64,000 nt of DNA from Cyathus striatus. Its lineage: Eukaryota > Basidiomycota > Agaricomycetes > Agaricales > Nidulariaceae. The stretch's first letter is position 1. Every line of letters begins with the position of its first letter. Below are positions 1 to 12,121 of this stretch, piece after piece. Position numbers and translations under genes: made by a program. The stretch covers positions 6,820,001 through 6,884,000 of the forward strand of contig JAOVFP010000002.1 of assembly GCA_025738555.1 (NCBI GenBank). Reading direction: 5' to 3'. The notes under the pieces are model-generated. The model was not told the origin of the DNA and did no database searches. It was given only the letters and a program-made list of their open reading frames with translations.

Positions 1-1
1 T

Positions 2-281
2 GGTGGGGTCGAGGAGTATGCAGAAGACAAAGAGGGAATGGAGTGGCCGAAAGGTTCCCCAGAGCTAATCTTCGTCCGGCCCGGGTGGTGCGCTGGAGAG
101 AGGACTATCCGCAAGGTCAGCAACCAGACCCTAACCCCAGAGCATTGCTCTGACTCGACTGATTCCCTGGTATATCTTGATACTATGGATCGTGCTGCCG
201 TCGAGACTCGAGGGAGGAGTAGGATAGCAGTTGTGTTGATACGACATTTGTCTATCCCTCGAGTAAACCTAGTGTCTCAAT
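2..281 (+). other. possible 3' end of a host gene entering from the left
   Basis: Two overlapping plus-strand frames are open from the window edge. One ends at a TGA near 153 and the other at a TAA near 281. Both give plausible protein-like text; the frame starting at base 2 contains WPKGSPELIFVRPGWCAGE and reaches a possible GT donor near 115. I cannot tell which is real and recognise no family, so this is only a hint that coding sequence runs in from outside the window. Confidence 0.2.
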
Positions 282-283
282 AA

Positions 284-1587
284 AACGAACAAAACAGAAC
301 GTACTGTTCCGACCCGGCCAACACATCACTGCATCTGTTTGGTCTCCAAGCCGCCTGCCAAGAGCTGACAGATCCGCCGATCTCGTACTCATTCCCACGG
401 TGGGTGTCCCCTCCCCCCCTCCCCCCCACCAAGCTATAGCAAACAATTGGCAAACAAGCTGTTTGGTGACGCATTTTTAAATCTCCGCCCCGGGCCCCCC
501 AAGCAACAGCTGAGCAGCGTAGAATCTGAACATGAACGTGAACGTTTGAATAACTGAATATCTCACCTATCTTATAGCCTGTTCAAAGACGCGTTGCATA
601 TTTTCGATTCGACCAACATGCCAGCCCACACCTGTATCTAGTGTACATACCAGTAATGTTCAATGTCCTTTCTGTTTGCCAATCATGGTGGCCTTGCGAT
701 CAGAAAGGGAGATCCAATGGATTCCAACCCTTGAAAACCTGGAAGTTCTTTGTACTAGGCACTTTAGTTATGCAATACATGCATTTAACGCTGGGTCATA
801 TCCAATGGAGCAACATCTAAAGAGTATACATTTTTTTCTAAGTTTGATCTCATAATTACTTTTATGTTTCAAACGATAGTGGTGCATGTAATTCATGCAA
901 GGATACAGACAAGACATTGCAAAAAATCTTAGGGAGCATACGCCACAACTTGTTAGGAAAGCAATGTCGTACATTTAGCACTTGCAACGGAAACAAAAAC
1001 TCAAAGACACAGATAAACTATTTCAACGTCAAAAATTTCTGGTGCACTTTCATATATATCTATTGTTATAATCACATACAAACCGATAATTTTATAGTAT
1101 CCCAGTGCTTTAAAGTCCCTTAAACGACTTCGTGCTCATAAAATTACCTGGATTGAATTATTGCACATTGTAGGTACATGTGATGTACCCGCCCTTCATC
1201 GCATCTTTCGAAATGCGAAGTCATTCAAGTGGACTCTGGAGCGTTGAGACAGCGCTCTATAGGATTAGTCGTGTATAGTTCAAATGGCACATATCCGCCT
1301 TCGTCTATGATACACTACAATCCTTTTGTTTAATTGCACAGTTGTAGATACATATTATAGTATATATTATAGCTATGATGCTTATATCCACAATTTGACA
1401 TACATACATTACAAGTTTTCAATCTTCATCTCAACGTTGCATACTTCGGCTGTACTTCAGTACTCCCCCTTTGCACTTTGGCTCGCCATGGCTCAATTAT
1501 CAGATCACCTGCCGAGCCGCCAAATACCTGTTGTTGTGGCATTGCCGTGAGGATGCCGAATGATGGTACCAACCGAATAAGACCTAG
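284..1587. other. no gene seen (host intergenic or decayed DNA)
   Basis: This stretch has only short overlapping ORFs on both strands. It contains a C-rich run near 412-430 and AT-rich palindromic sequence near 1345-1375. I see no domain, splice pattern or terminal repeat. It ends at the 8-bp target duplication of the first hAT element. Confidence 0.5.
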
Positions 1588-1595
1588 CTCAGGGA

Positions 1596-4500
1596 TAGTG
1601 TTGCCACGGCTCGGCTCAGCTCGGTTACGGCTCGGCTCCTGTGGCTCCTAGCTAAAATTCATGGTGGCTTTAAGCCTAACCAGGTATTTATGGCTAGGCT
1701 TCAACGGCTTCGGCTCGGCTTATGGCTTAGCCAATGGCTTGCGGCAATAAACCGAGTAATCAGAGTCGTCTACATATGTTGTCGCTTGCCTTCACTCAAA
1801 AATGAGAATTCCGAAGTATAACTGACAACGTAAGAACAAAATCATATAGTAAAATAGTCTACATACACCTAAGTACCTATAGACGATGTAAACATAATTA
1901 TATTACTTGAAATCACAATAGTTAAGAGTGAATTGGCGGCATGGTACAAATTGTACAAGCACAAAGTCAAGTTTGCTCAACTGCAACAGACATCCAATGT
2001 GTTACCTTATCTTCAGGATTTAAACTAGCATCAAATGCATCTGCCTCAAGAGCTTGCATTTCATCTTCTATTGAGGTTCCCTCGGTAAAGTTAAGCTCAT
2101 AGTTACCATTTCTAATTGCATACTTTAAAACCTGTAATGCCTCCATTAATTTCGGGTGTAAGCGATTGCGTCAAGGTGTTATTGTTTCTTTTGCAGATGA
2201 AAACACATGTTCACATGAGACCGAAGACCCCTGGATAGGCAATATATCCATAGCAAGTGCAAAAGCAGTCGGATACAACAGTTGACTTTCCTAAGACATT
2301 GCATATGTTAATTTAAAAAGCAAAATATGATGAAATGTATAATGCACCTGCCAATAAGTCACGCTACATATTCCACAGTGTGAATCTGATAAATATGCTT
2401 CAACTTCATCTTCAAGCGAGCGAAATCCTGAGCCTGAATTTGATTCCCGCACTTGGCGCAACCCAAGAATTTCCTCCGCCCATGAAGTCGATGTTTGTTT
2501 TCGTGTTGGTCGAGGAGTGCTAGCGATGGATGACACATAGTACAGCCTCAACTAGTAGAATACTAGCCTTTGGAAATTTGTAACTATGTGAGGTGAAATC
2601 ACAACTCACCTCTTGTAAAAAAATTTTCTTTGCTGTTTCTGCGTGCTCAGGCATATTCTGCCGGAACCACTTAAGCTTCATAATTGGATTTATCACTGTA
2701 GGGACAATTATTAAGCTATCATAATTGAAATAAAAACACTACTTACTTATTGCAAGGATATATGCTGGGACTAGCTTTGTCCGCTGTCGATAAGAATCTA
2801 ACTTATCTAGCCCCTTCTGTATAATCGGTGCCAAAGCCGGCTTATCTTTCTGAAGATATTCCCACTGCTGTATCATCGCCTCAAATGATGGAATTGCATC
2901 ACAAAGTGTTGGTCTCTTCTCTGCGGATAGCAACTGTTGGAAAGCATGTGGTACCTAGTTCATTTATAGTTATTATAATAATTTCTGTAGTAATAAATGT
3001 AATCACTTACACTTAAAATTTCTGAGAATTTTTCAAGCGCATCCCACTCAGCATCATTTAGTTTATACTTGCAAACTTCCTCTAAATCTGTAACGTTGAT
3101 GAATCGCTGAAGGCCCTAAATTCAATACTTATTATTGACATATTTGGAAAGTTGATCTTTAATAACATACCACTTTCAGCTGAAGAGCGCGCTGGATCAT
3201 TAATTGAGTTGAAGACCAGCGAGTCTCAACATCGCGAACTAATTGTAGCTTATCTATTTTTAGATGCTCAAGAACACCTAAGAGTTGTTGTTTGCGGTGA
3301 TACGATGAACGAATCTATATTTAAACTAAATTTGAATGAACTATAAATAAAAATAGCCCTACTTACAGTCCGAATGAGACTACGCAATGCTGCAATTGGG
3401 TCACAAGTAATGGCTTCAGAAAATGATGCAGCTGGCTCAAGGTCCTCAACTGGTTCAAAGTCTTCGGCATCATGTGGGGCATAAGCCATATCAGTAATGG
3501 CACTAAGTACCGCTTGCACTGCTAGATTGACGACATGGGGGAAACAGCTAACATTGCTTTAGAGATAAATTTAGTTTCCAAAATGTTAATTATATACATA
3601 CTGGATGTGCCGTGTAACATCTGAGAATGGTATTTTTCGATGACGGAGTTCTTTTTGCAGCTCTCTAATAAAGGACTGATTATTCAAGGCATTGTCCATC
3701 GTCACCCATCCAATCTAGTTTGTTTAGCTTGAATATATAATACTACTAGAAAATTATAGACCATAGATTACCTTCAATGTAATTCCTAGCCGGTCAAGAA
3801 TTACTATAAATATCTCAGCAAGGTGTGCACCTGTGTGACGATCAGGAAGGCGATAGAATCCAATTAAATCAGATCAGAGTGTAAGTAGCTTTTGAGGGCC
3901 TTCTACAGTCTGTGTCGTTACTGAGTGCATCCAGTGTATTGTTGCACCCATAAATGGAGTGAGGTTTGGATCAGACCAAATGTCAGTCATTACTGAGTAT
4001 TTTCCAATGGAATTCTAAAACTCGGTGAGTCAGTATGGTTAATGAGCTATGATAGTGAAAAATAACGATATAAACTAACATTAATGTCCTTTCAGTAAAC
4101 GCTCCAAATGTTCTTCCCATATTTGTAAAATATGGTTACGTATTGCTGAGCGATGAGGAATATCGGAGTCATATAAATCTTCACGAAGCATTAAAAATAT
4201 TGAACGAAGCTTGACGTTTTCGATGGCATTCATTGACTAAACAATTCACGGTGTTAGTATTTAAATTCAAGCAGATATTTGAATTGCACCTGATCATCAG
4301 AGACAATCCATTCTGTGATTGCATCGAGAAAAGCTTCATTCGAAAATTCTGGGCGCTGCTGCATGTCAAGTGGTAATTTTTTTATTCCATGCTGTGCTCT
4401 TCGGCCCATTTCCTGATTATATGCACTGAGTGCTCTCACACCGTCAGTTGCTGTAATCTCAATATCATCTTCTTCACAAGCCTCGATCCATTCGTTATGG

Positions 4501-5842
4501 TGCTTTTTGATCAGGTGAGAGCGAAGAACACCAGATGCAGTCGACATTGCATAGTTACTGAACTTGAACTTCGGGTTTTTTTGGCATGCCTTTCTATAAC
4601 AATAAGTTAAAATATAAAAACAGGGAGAAAAATGTAAAAATGTTAACGAACTCGCAAAAATTACAAACTCTTCGGCTCTCCCCACCAATGATTTGCTCTT
4701 CAAACCAAGTCCAAACATCATCCGCTTCATATCGCCTATTTCCAGTAGGCCGAGCCCTTCGAGATTGTGTATAAACATTATTTCGTGGACTCATGCATTC
4801 AGGGAGTCGTTCTGGGCAGTCACTAGAGGCTGTACTTGCACCAGAAACAGTTGGAAAGGTCTCTGCGGACAAGGAGCAACGAATTGTGGGTTGGACAGGT
4901 CGCTGAACAGGTCGATTTTCCGAATTACTAACAAAATTTGAGTTAGAATTGCAATGTTCTTGTGCAATAAAAGGATTGGCATCTAAGCAGAAATAAATAA
5001 CATTATAGTAATAGTAGATAATTTTTCATACCTGAATCAGCAACTAATTGTGGTTGGTGGGGGGCCTCTGTCCACAATTGCGTGACTGTTGGTGGGTTGG
5101 AACTTGAAGGTGGGCACTCAGTTGAACTTGGGTTTGATGTATTTTCTGTGTGTACTTGTCAAAGTGGTTAGAAAAATCGAATAATAAGACTTACTTGCAG
5201 CCTTCTTGGTGCGAGCTTTAGGAGCTTTATGAGGTGGCATTGCAGAGGCCGTGTCAGATACTGTCGCCCAATAGTAGTGGTTCTGAAGTCACTGCTACTT
5301 GTAGTTGCTCATTGTTCTGCTTTTAACACAAAATCATCGCAGCTGCATAGTAAAACATTAAAACCATACCTTAATATCGTGGATGCATGCAGAAATGTGA
5401 AAGGGGACTGTTGAACTTGTGAAGAAGGGTGTAAGTCATCATATTTATCACACCTGAGCTCATACTCATAGTAAAACTGGTCATGGATAACGATGGGCAA
5501 GCTTTATATTAACATATGACAAAATTGGTGACATACTAGTTACGAAATGAGTAGCATGTATGGTACTGCAGAGGGATTCTGCAATACAATGAAAGAAAGC
5601 ATTGAGGAAGCATGTTATTGGTGCGTGCGGGAACACGATCGTGAGTGCCGAGCGGAGATAGCGGCGCATAGATATCACACGTGATTTAGCTGTCAGCTAA
5701 GCCGGCTACAAGTGATGGCAAGCCACTTAGTTAAGCTAACCATTCTGCAGCGCTAATGTAGCCGCAAGGTACTGCTCGGTTCAGCTTATTTTCAGCTCGG
5801 CTCTTATGGCTAGTGGCTTTTAGCCGAGCCGTGGCAACACTA
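1596..5842 (-). mobile_element. hAT transposon copy 1 (about 4.2 kb, complete ends)
   Basis: The element is flanked by a perfect 8-bp target duplication CTCAGGGA (1588-1595 and 5843-5850). Its terminal inverted repeats begin TAGTGTTGCCACGGCTCGGC at both ends. Inside each end many copies of the AGCCGAGC/GCTCGGCT motif form subterminal repeats, probably transposase-binding sites. An 8-bp duplication, a T/CAGTG-type end and the encoded transposase place it in the hAT superfamily. A second, almost identical copy lies in opposite orientation at 8055-18753. Near-identity of the copies and perfect target duplications imply recent movement. Confidence 0.95.
1967..5240 (-). pseudogene. hAT transposase, one in-frame stop
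   Basis: This is the transposase of hAT copy 1, in about ten exons with short GT..AG introns. The start chosen is the ATG at 5240 (MPPHKAPKARTKKA). A BED-type zinc finger follows (VCNFC, then LRSHLIKKHH) for DNA binding. The catalytic core reads SVMTDIWSDPNLTPFMGA, IGWVTMDNA and CFPHVVNLAV. The C-terminal hAT dimerisation region contains YPTAFALAMDILPIQGSSVS and CERVFSSAK, and the frame ends at the TCA/TGA at 1967. All exon phases join except for a TGA at 3876-3874, between PQKLLTL and SDLIGFYRL, where related proteins have arginine (CGA to TGA). Copy 2 has the same stop, so this protein is probably not functional unless read through. Confidence 0.85.
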
Positions 5843-5850
5843 CTCAGGGA

Positions 5851-6300
5851 TGGTGAGCACAGATCCAGGTCCATATCTCAGCGATCTGTCAGCTCTTGCC
5901 GCCTGCTGTATCCCACATCCCTGTCCGAAACCATGGCCCGTTATCGAGTTGACCTCATCCCACCACCACCACCACCACCACCACCACCACCCAACCAACC
6001 AACCCTCCGCCTGCCAGAACGCAGTGAAACCATCGAAATCGGCGAGACCTGGCCTTCCGATTCAAACATTGAACTCAAGATGACTTTTCGACCATTTCAT
6101 TTGACCGTGTACATCTGGACTGGTTCTGATGTTTCATACCCGTGAGTGGTTGTGACTGTGCACTGCAGTGGTTTCTCGTTGACGGTTTGGCTGTAGACCG
6201 TGTTCTGTCCAAATTGAGTGTTGTGTTTTGCTGGGTACGCATTGGGGCACATGTGAAGGAAGAGTGGGATGCGAGGTTGAGATGCCACATTGCCAATGGA
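5851..6300 (+). other. host segment between the hAT copies, possible 5' part of a gene
   Basis: Directly right of hAT copy 1 is a CAC/CCA trinucleotide run (about 5958-5990). In one frame, from an ATG at 5932, it encodes MARYRVDLI followed by about eleven prolines and ETIEIGETWPSDSNIELKM. In another frame it gives a histidine run. The opposite strand at 6097-6303 is also open. The proline frame looks the more natural, but the exon structure is not resolved and no family is recognised. hAT copy 1 lies about 80 bp upstream of that ATG. Confidence 0.25.
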
Positions 6301-6447
6301 CACCTCAGACAGGACTGAATCGGATTGCGTTGCATATGGTACACGGTTAGAATATGGTTCTCACCCCGATGCGAAAAATAGCCTTTTTTAGAAGGTGTTA
6401 ACATCGGGGTGTACCATATGTACCGTGATCTGATTCACTATGGGGTG
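6301..6447. mobile_element. CACTA-like MITE, copy 1 (147 bp)
   Basis: This short non-coding element has imperfect inverted termini. The left end starts CACCTCAGACAGGACTGAAT, and the right end reads ATTCACTAT then GGGGTG, with about 5 bp missing relative to the other copy. Inner arms pair through GCATATGGTACAC and GTGTACCATATG. It is flanked by a 3-bp duplication GGA (6298-6300, 6448-6450). A second copy at 37921-39431 has 3-bp TCA flanks. CAC.. termini with 3-bp duplications suggest the CACTA/CMC superfamily. Confidence 0.75.
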
Positions 6448-6684
6448 GGAGAACCTTCGCTCGAACAGTATCACGTGAGCTCGTTATGTCCTTCTCTCCT
6501 CCCATCATCCATCCACCTAGAAACCACCACTGATCATCCTCCCCAGAGACGGCTCAGAATTCTGCACAGACTGCGTGCCCGTAGCTGCAAATGTAGTATA
6601 CTAGTAATTGATCACTATCGTAACCTGTAATCCCTCTCCTCTCTCCCTCTCCCCTTCCCCCTTTTAACTACCCCTCTTGGTTTA

Positions 6685-6915
6685 GTGATAATAATAGGCC
6701 TCTTCCTCGCCCTTATAGTATGCATGGAATTCTACCACGAACACTCTCGCTCCGCAGCACTCGACTTCATATTCGACTCAGAGCAAATGCAAGGCCCATC
6801 AACAACAATCGAAACATACTACAACCCATCCTCAGGGCGCGTCGATATGCACTCAGTCAAGAGCCCCAGTTTCTCTGTGTCAAGTCTAGAACGGAAGAGT
6901 TCTGTACCTGATTGA
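6685..6915 (+). CDS. probable last exon of a single-pass membrane protein
   Basis: After a pyrimidine-rich tract and a TTGGTTTAG acceptor, an open frame begins IIIGLFLALIVCMEFYHEHS. That is one hydrophobic membrane segment followed by a polar tail of about 60 residues ending SSLERKSSVPD and a TGA at 6913. The upstream fragment GSEFCTDCVPVAANV (about 6550-6597), preceded by a CAG acceptor, could be the cysteine-containing outside part, but no splice joins it cleanly in phase. A type I membrane topology is inferred. No family is recognised. Confidence 0.4.
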   Translation: MIIIGLFLALIVCMEFYHEHSRSAALDFIFDSEQMQGPSTTIETYYNPSSGRVDMHSVKSPSFSVSSLERKSSVPD

Positions 6916-8046
6916 GGGAGGAGTCCCGCCCTACTGCCTAGAGGCAAATCACCCGCCTACCACCGCGTGCCAAAAACCTTTTTATATAGTCATGATCATG
7001 TTCAGGATGGGGTTCCTCCCATTCTCCATCTTGGTCCAATGGCGATGAGGCAGAATAGGCTGAGTTCCCGGCTAGCTTTTTGACGATACCACAGCTTACG
7101 ACTACCCCTGCTGACTATACTGCATTCGTGTTCAGTACTGTTAGGGAGGCGAGGCCACCTTCATATGAAGGTCAAGGTGATTCACTGGCAAGTCTTCATT
7201 ATTATATGTGAATGAGCAACAGTGCGGGTCTTACTGTTGCCTCCATCACTAGCGCTATGTCTATTTACTGGGCTTGGTCGATTTTGGACAGCTTTTGAGT
7301 TTATGATCTATAGTAAGTTGACCACGATAGTGAATGCCCTGATGTGTTTTACCACATCTACCTAATCGCCCTGGAAGTGCCAACACCTCAGAACACACAT
7401 CTTGTGAGCAATCCCCCTTTTCTTCTCGAAGACAAGCAACTGGTCTGTATTCTCGACTGCTTCGTGGTGGTGATGGATGCGCAGCCAGAAGTACAATAGG
7501 GTGACTAAAGCAGGAGGAAGGCCCAAGGGAGCCGCCGATGTGATCGAGAGGTGCATAGCTATCAACAACATGATCATGAGTAGAAAGAATGCGTAGACTA
7601 AAGTGGGAATACTGTTCCAACTCCAACCATTCGCCCGCACTAATCTTTAACGCGATTCCATCATGCACCAACGCTCGATGTCCGTTTATACCGTCCGATT
7701 TCCATTTACGGCTGGAGAAACGACCGTGAGTTGAGGGGTGATGGCGATAATGGTAGCACGTACTAAAGGTAAGTGATACGTATCTTCTGTCACTGTACAT
7801 GCGCGTCAGCTGTGACCCTTGCAGCACTGACTACGTAAGTCTACATATAGCATAGACGAGCATCATGTCGAGGGACTAGAGGGTACGTTTATGTGCCTTC
7901 TTGCATGAGCGGAAGCCTAATGTGAAGAACCCACATATGATTTGGAGGTATCGCGTTGAGATATGCATGGAAAGGAAACGTATCAAAGCGTGTGAGCGTA
8001 ACGAAGAGACCTATTAGTACGCACATGAATCAGCATCATGAAATGG
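6916..8046. other. host DNA without a confident gene
   Basis: Minus-strand frames at 7261-7827 (188 codons) and 7362-7640 overlap each other. The second contains a hydrophobic stretch (FFLLMIMLLIAMHLSIT) but opens from a GTG, not an ATG. I see no splice pattern or family signature that chooses between them. The stretch ends at the GGAAGAGG target site of hAT copy 2. Confidence 0.4.
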
Positions 8047-8656
8047 GGAAGAGGTAGTGTTGCCACGGCTCGGCTAAAAGCCACTAGCCATAAGAGCCGA
8101 GCTGAAAATAAGCTGAACCGAGCAGTACCTTGCGGCTACATTAGCGCTGCAGAATGGTTAGCTTAACTAAGTGGCTTGCCATCACTTGTAGCCGGCTTAG
8201 CTGACAGCTAAATCACGTGTGATATCTATGCGCCGCTATCTCCGCTCGGCACTCACGATCGTGTTCCCGCACGCACCAATAACATGCTTCCTCAATGCTT
8301 TCTTTCATTGTATTGCAGAATCCCTCTGCAGTACCATACATGCTACTCATTTCGTAACTAGTATGTCACCAATTTTGTCATATGTTAATATAAAGCTTGC
8401 CCATCGTTATCCATGACCAGTTTTACTATGAGTATGAGCTCAGGTGTGATAAATATGATGACTTACACCCTTCTTCACAAGTTCAACAGTCCCCTTTCAC
8501 ATTTCTGCATGCATCCACGATATTAAGGTATGGTTTTAATGTTTTACTATGCAGCTGCGATGATTTTGTGTTAAAAGCAGAACAATGAGCAACTACAAGT
8601 AGCAGTGACTTCAGAACCACTACTATTGGGCGACAGTATCTGACACGGCCTCTGCA

Positions 8657-11600
8657 ATGCCACCTCATAAAGCTCCTAAAGCTCGCACCAAGAAGGCTGC
8701 AAGTAAGTCTTATTATTCGATTTTTCTAACCACTTTGACAAGTACACACAGAAAATACATCAAACCCAAGTTCAACTGAGTGCCCACCTTCAAGTTCCAA
8801 CCCACCAACAGTCACGCAATTGTGGACAGAGGCCCCCACCAACCACAATTAGTTGCTGATTCAGGTATGAAAAATTATCTACTATTACTATAATGTTATT
8901 TATTTCTGCTTAGATGCCAATCCTTTTATTGCACAAGAACATTGCAATTCTAACTCAAATTTTGTTAGTAATTCGGAAAATCGACCTGTTCAGCGACCTG
9001 TCCAACCCACAATTCGTTGCTCCTTGTCCGCAGAGACCTTTCCAACTGTTTCTGGTGCAAGTACAGCCTCTAGTGACTGCCCAGAACGACTCCCTGAATG
9101 CATGAGTCCACGAAATAATGTTTATACACAATCTCGAAGGGCTCGGCCTACTGGAAATAGGCGATATGAAGCGGATGATGTTTGGACTTGGTTTGAAGAG
9201 CAAATCATTGGTGGGGAGAGCCGAAGAGTTTGTAATTTTTGCGAGTTCGTTAACATTTTTACATTTTTCTCCCTGTTTTTATATTTTAACTTATTGTTAT
9301 AGAAAGGCATGCCAAAAAAAACCCGAAGTTCAAGTTCAGTAACTATGCAATGTCGACTGCATCTGGTGTTCTTCGCTCTCACCTGATCAAAAAGCACCAT
9401 AACGAATGGATCGAGGCTTGTGAAGAAGATGATATTGAGATTACAGCAACTGACGGTGTGAGAGCACTCAGTGCATATAATCAGGAAATGGGCCGAAGAG
9501 CACAGCATGGAATAAAAAAATTACCACTTGACATGCAGCAGCGCCCAGAATTTTCGAATGAAGCTTTTCTCGATGCAATCACAGAATGGATTGTCTCTGA
9601 TGATCAGGTGCAATTCAAATATCTGCTTGAATTTAAATACTAACACCGTGAATTGTTTAGTCAATGAATGCCATCGAAAACGTCAAGCTTCGTTCAATAT
9701 TTTTAATGCTTCGTGAAGATTTATATGACTCCGATATTCCTCATCGCTCAGCAATACGTAACCATATTTTACAAATATGGGAAGAACATTTGGAGCGTTT
9801 ACGAAAGGACATTAATGTTAGTTTATATCGTTATTTTTCACTATCATAGCTCATTAACCATACTGACTCACCGAGTTTTAGAATTCCATTGGAAAATACT
9901 CAGTAATGACTGACATTTGGTCTGATCCAAACCTCACTCCATTTATGGGTGCAACAATACACTGGATGCACTCAGTAACGACACAGACTGTAGAAGGCCC
10001 TCAAAAGCTACTTACACTCTGATCTGATTTAATTGGATTCTATCGCCTTCCTGATCGTCACACAGGTGCACACCTTGCTGAGATATTTATAGTAATTCTT
10101 GACCGGCTAGGAATTACATTGAAGGTAATCTATGGTCTATAATTTTCTAGTAGTATTATATATTCAAGCTAAACAAACTAGATTGGATGGGTGACGATGG
10201 ACAATGCCTTGAATAATCAGTCCTTTATTAGAGAGCTGCAAAAAGAACTCCGTCATCGAAAAATACCATTCTCAGATGTTACACGGCACATCCAGTATGT
10301 ATATAATTAACATTTTGGAAACTAAATTTATCTCTAAAGCAATGTTAGCTGTTTCCCCCATGTCGTCAATCTAGCAGTGCAAGCGGTACTTAGTGCCATT
10401 ACTGATATGGCTTATGCCCCACATGATGCCGAAGACTTTGAACCAGTTGAGGACCTTGAGCCAGCTGCATCATTTTCTGAAGCCATTACTTGTGACCCAA
10501 TTGCAGCATTGCGTAGTCTCATTCGGACTGTAAGTAGGGCTATTTTTATTTATAGTTCATTCAAATTTAGTTTAAATATAGATTCGTTCATCGTATCACC
10601 GCAAACAACAACTCTTAGGTGTTCTTGAGCATCTAAAAATAGATAAGCTACAATTAGTTCGCGATGTTGAGACTCGCTGGTCTTCAACTCAATTAATGAT
10701 CCAGCGCGCTCTTCAGCTGAAAGTGGTATGTTATTAAAGATCAACTTTCCAAATATGTCAATAATAAGTATTGAATTTAGGGCCTTCAGCGATTCATCAA
10801 CGTTACAGATTTAGAGGAAGTTTGCAAGTATAAACTAAATGATGCTGAGTGGGATGCGCTTGAAAAATTCTCAGAAATTTTAAGTGTAAGTGATTACATT
10901 TATTACTACAGAAATTATTATAATAACTATAAATGAACTAGGTACCACATGCTTTCCAACAGTTGCTATCCGCAGAGAAGAGACCAACACTTTGTGATGC
11001 AATTCCATCATTTGAGGCGATGATACAGCAGTGGGAATATCTTCAGAAAGATAAGCCGGCTTTGGCACCGATTATACAGAAGGGGCTAGATAAGTTAGAT
11101 TCTTATCGACAGCGGACAAAGCTAGTCCCAGCATATATCCTTGCAATAAGTAAGTAGTGTTTTTATTTCAATTATGATAGCTTAATAATTGTCCCTACAG
11201 TGATAAATCCAATTATGAAGCTTAAGTGGTTCCGGCAGAATATGCCTGAGCACGCAGAAACAGCAAAGAAAATTTTTTTACAAGAGGTGAGTTGTGATTT
11301 CACCTCACATAGTTACAAATTTCCAAAGGCTAGTATTCTACTAGTTGAGGCTGTACTATGTGTCATCCATCGCTAGCACTCCTCGACCAACACGAAAACA
11401 AACATCGACTTCATGGGCGGAGGAAATTCTTGGGTTGCGCCAAGTGCGGGAATCAAATTCAGGCTCAGGATTTCGCTCGCTTGAAGATGAAGTTGAAGCA
11501 TATTTATCAGATTCACACTGTGGAATATGTAGCGTGACTTATTGGCAGGTGCATTATACATTTCATCATATTTTGCTTTTTAAATTAACATATGCAATGT

Positions 11601-11759
11601 CTTAGGAAAGTCAACTGTTGTATCCGACTGCTTTTGCACTTGCTATGGATATATTGCCTATCCAGGGGTCTTCGGTCTCATGTGAACGTGTGTTTTCATC
11701 TGCAAAAGAAACAATAACACCTCGACGCAATCGCTTACACCCGAAATTAATGGAGGCAT
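8657..11759 (+). pseudogene. hAT transposase copy 2, 5' part, broken
   Basis: This is the paralogue of the copy 1 transposase with the same exon order: ATG at 8657, BED-type zinc finger around 9200-9400, RNase-H-like core around 9900-10700, and the C-terminal dimerisation region from about 11600. It shares the TGA at 10020-10022 with copy 1. It also has two private one-base changes: five C instead of six near 8833, and eight A instead of seven near 9314. Each shifts the frame relative to copy 1. The reading frame is finally cut after RLHPKLMEA by the Plavaka insertion and resumes at 18213. This copy cannot make transposase. Confidence 0.9.
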
Positions 11760-12121
11760 TGTCACGAAAGTCCGAATCACATTGTAAGACCTTAAGCCTT
11801 TATCACCACGATAATATATTGAAAGATAATTGCAAGGCATCTGAGAAGAGATTACAATGTTTCTACAAGGTATTGTAAGATACACACTGTCATGTAAGAC
11901 CATATATAACATCGAGGTACCATATAAATCTCTTTAAGGCTTTGATAATATTAGTGCATTCTGTGAATGCCAACATAATATTACGAAACCACTGTAAGGC
12001 CGTGTCAGTTAATTGCCGGTGTTCGCTTATTGAACACATGGTAGTCATCGATGAGAAAATACATATCTCTATTATCATCAGTTTCATCTCACCCGTTACC
12101 TATTGCTTTCTCGCTCACGAG

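Noticed and set aside
5850..6083. ORF with a run of ten histidines
   Set aside because: The run is a by-product of a CAC trinucleotide repeat. The overlapping frame with prolines is more natural, and no family or splice support exists.
7261..7827. 188-codon minus-strand ORF
   Set aside because: It overlaps another open frame, has biased composition and lacks splice sites or a family signature. Kept only as a note in the host segment.
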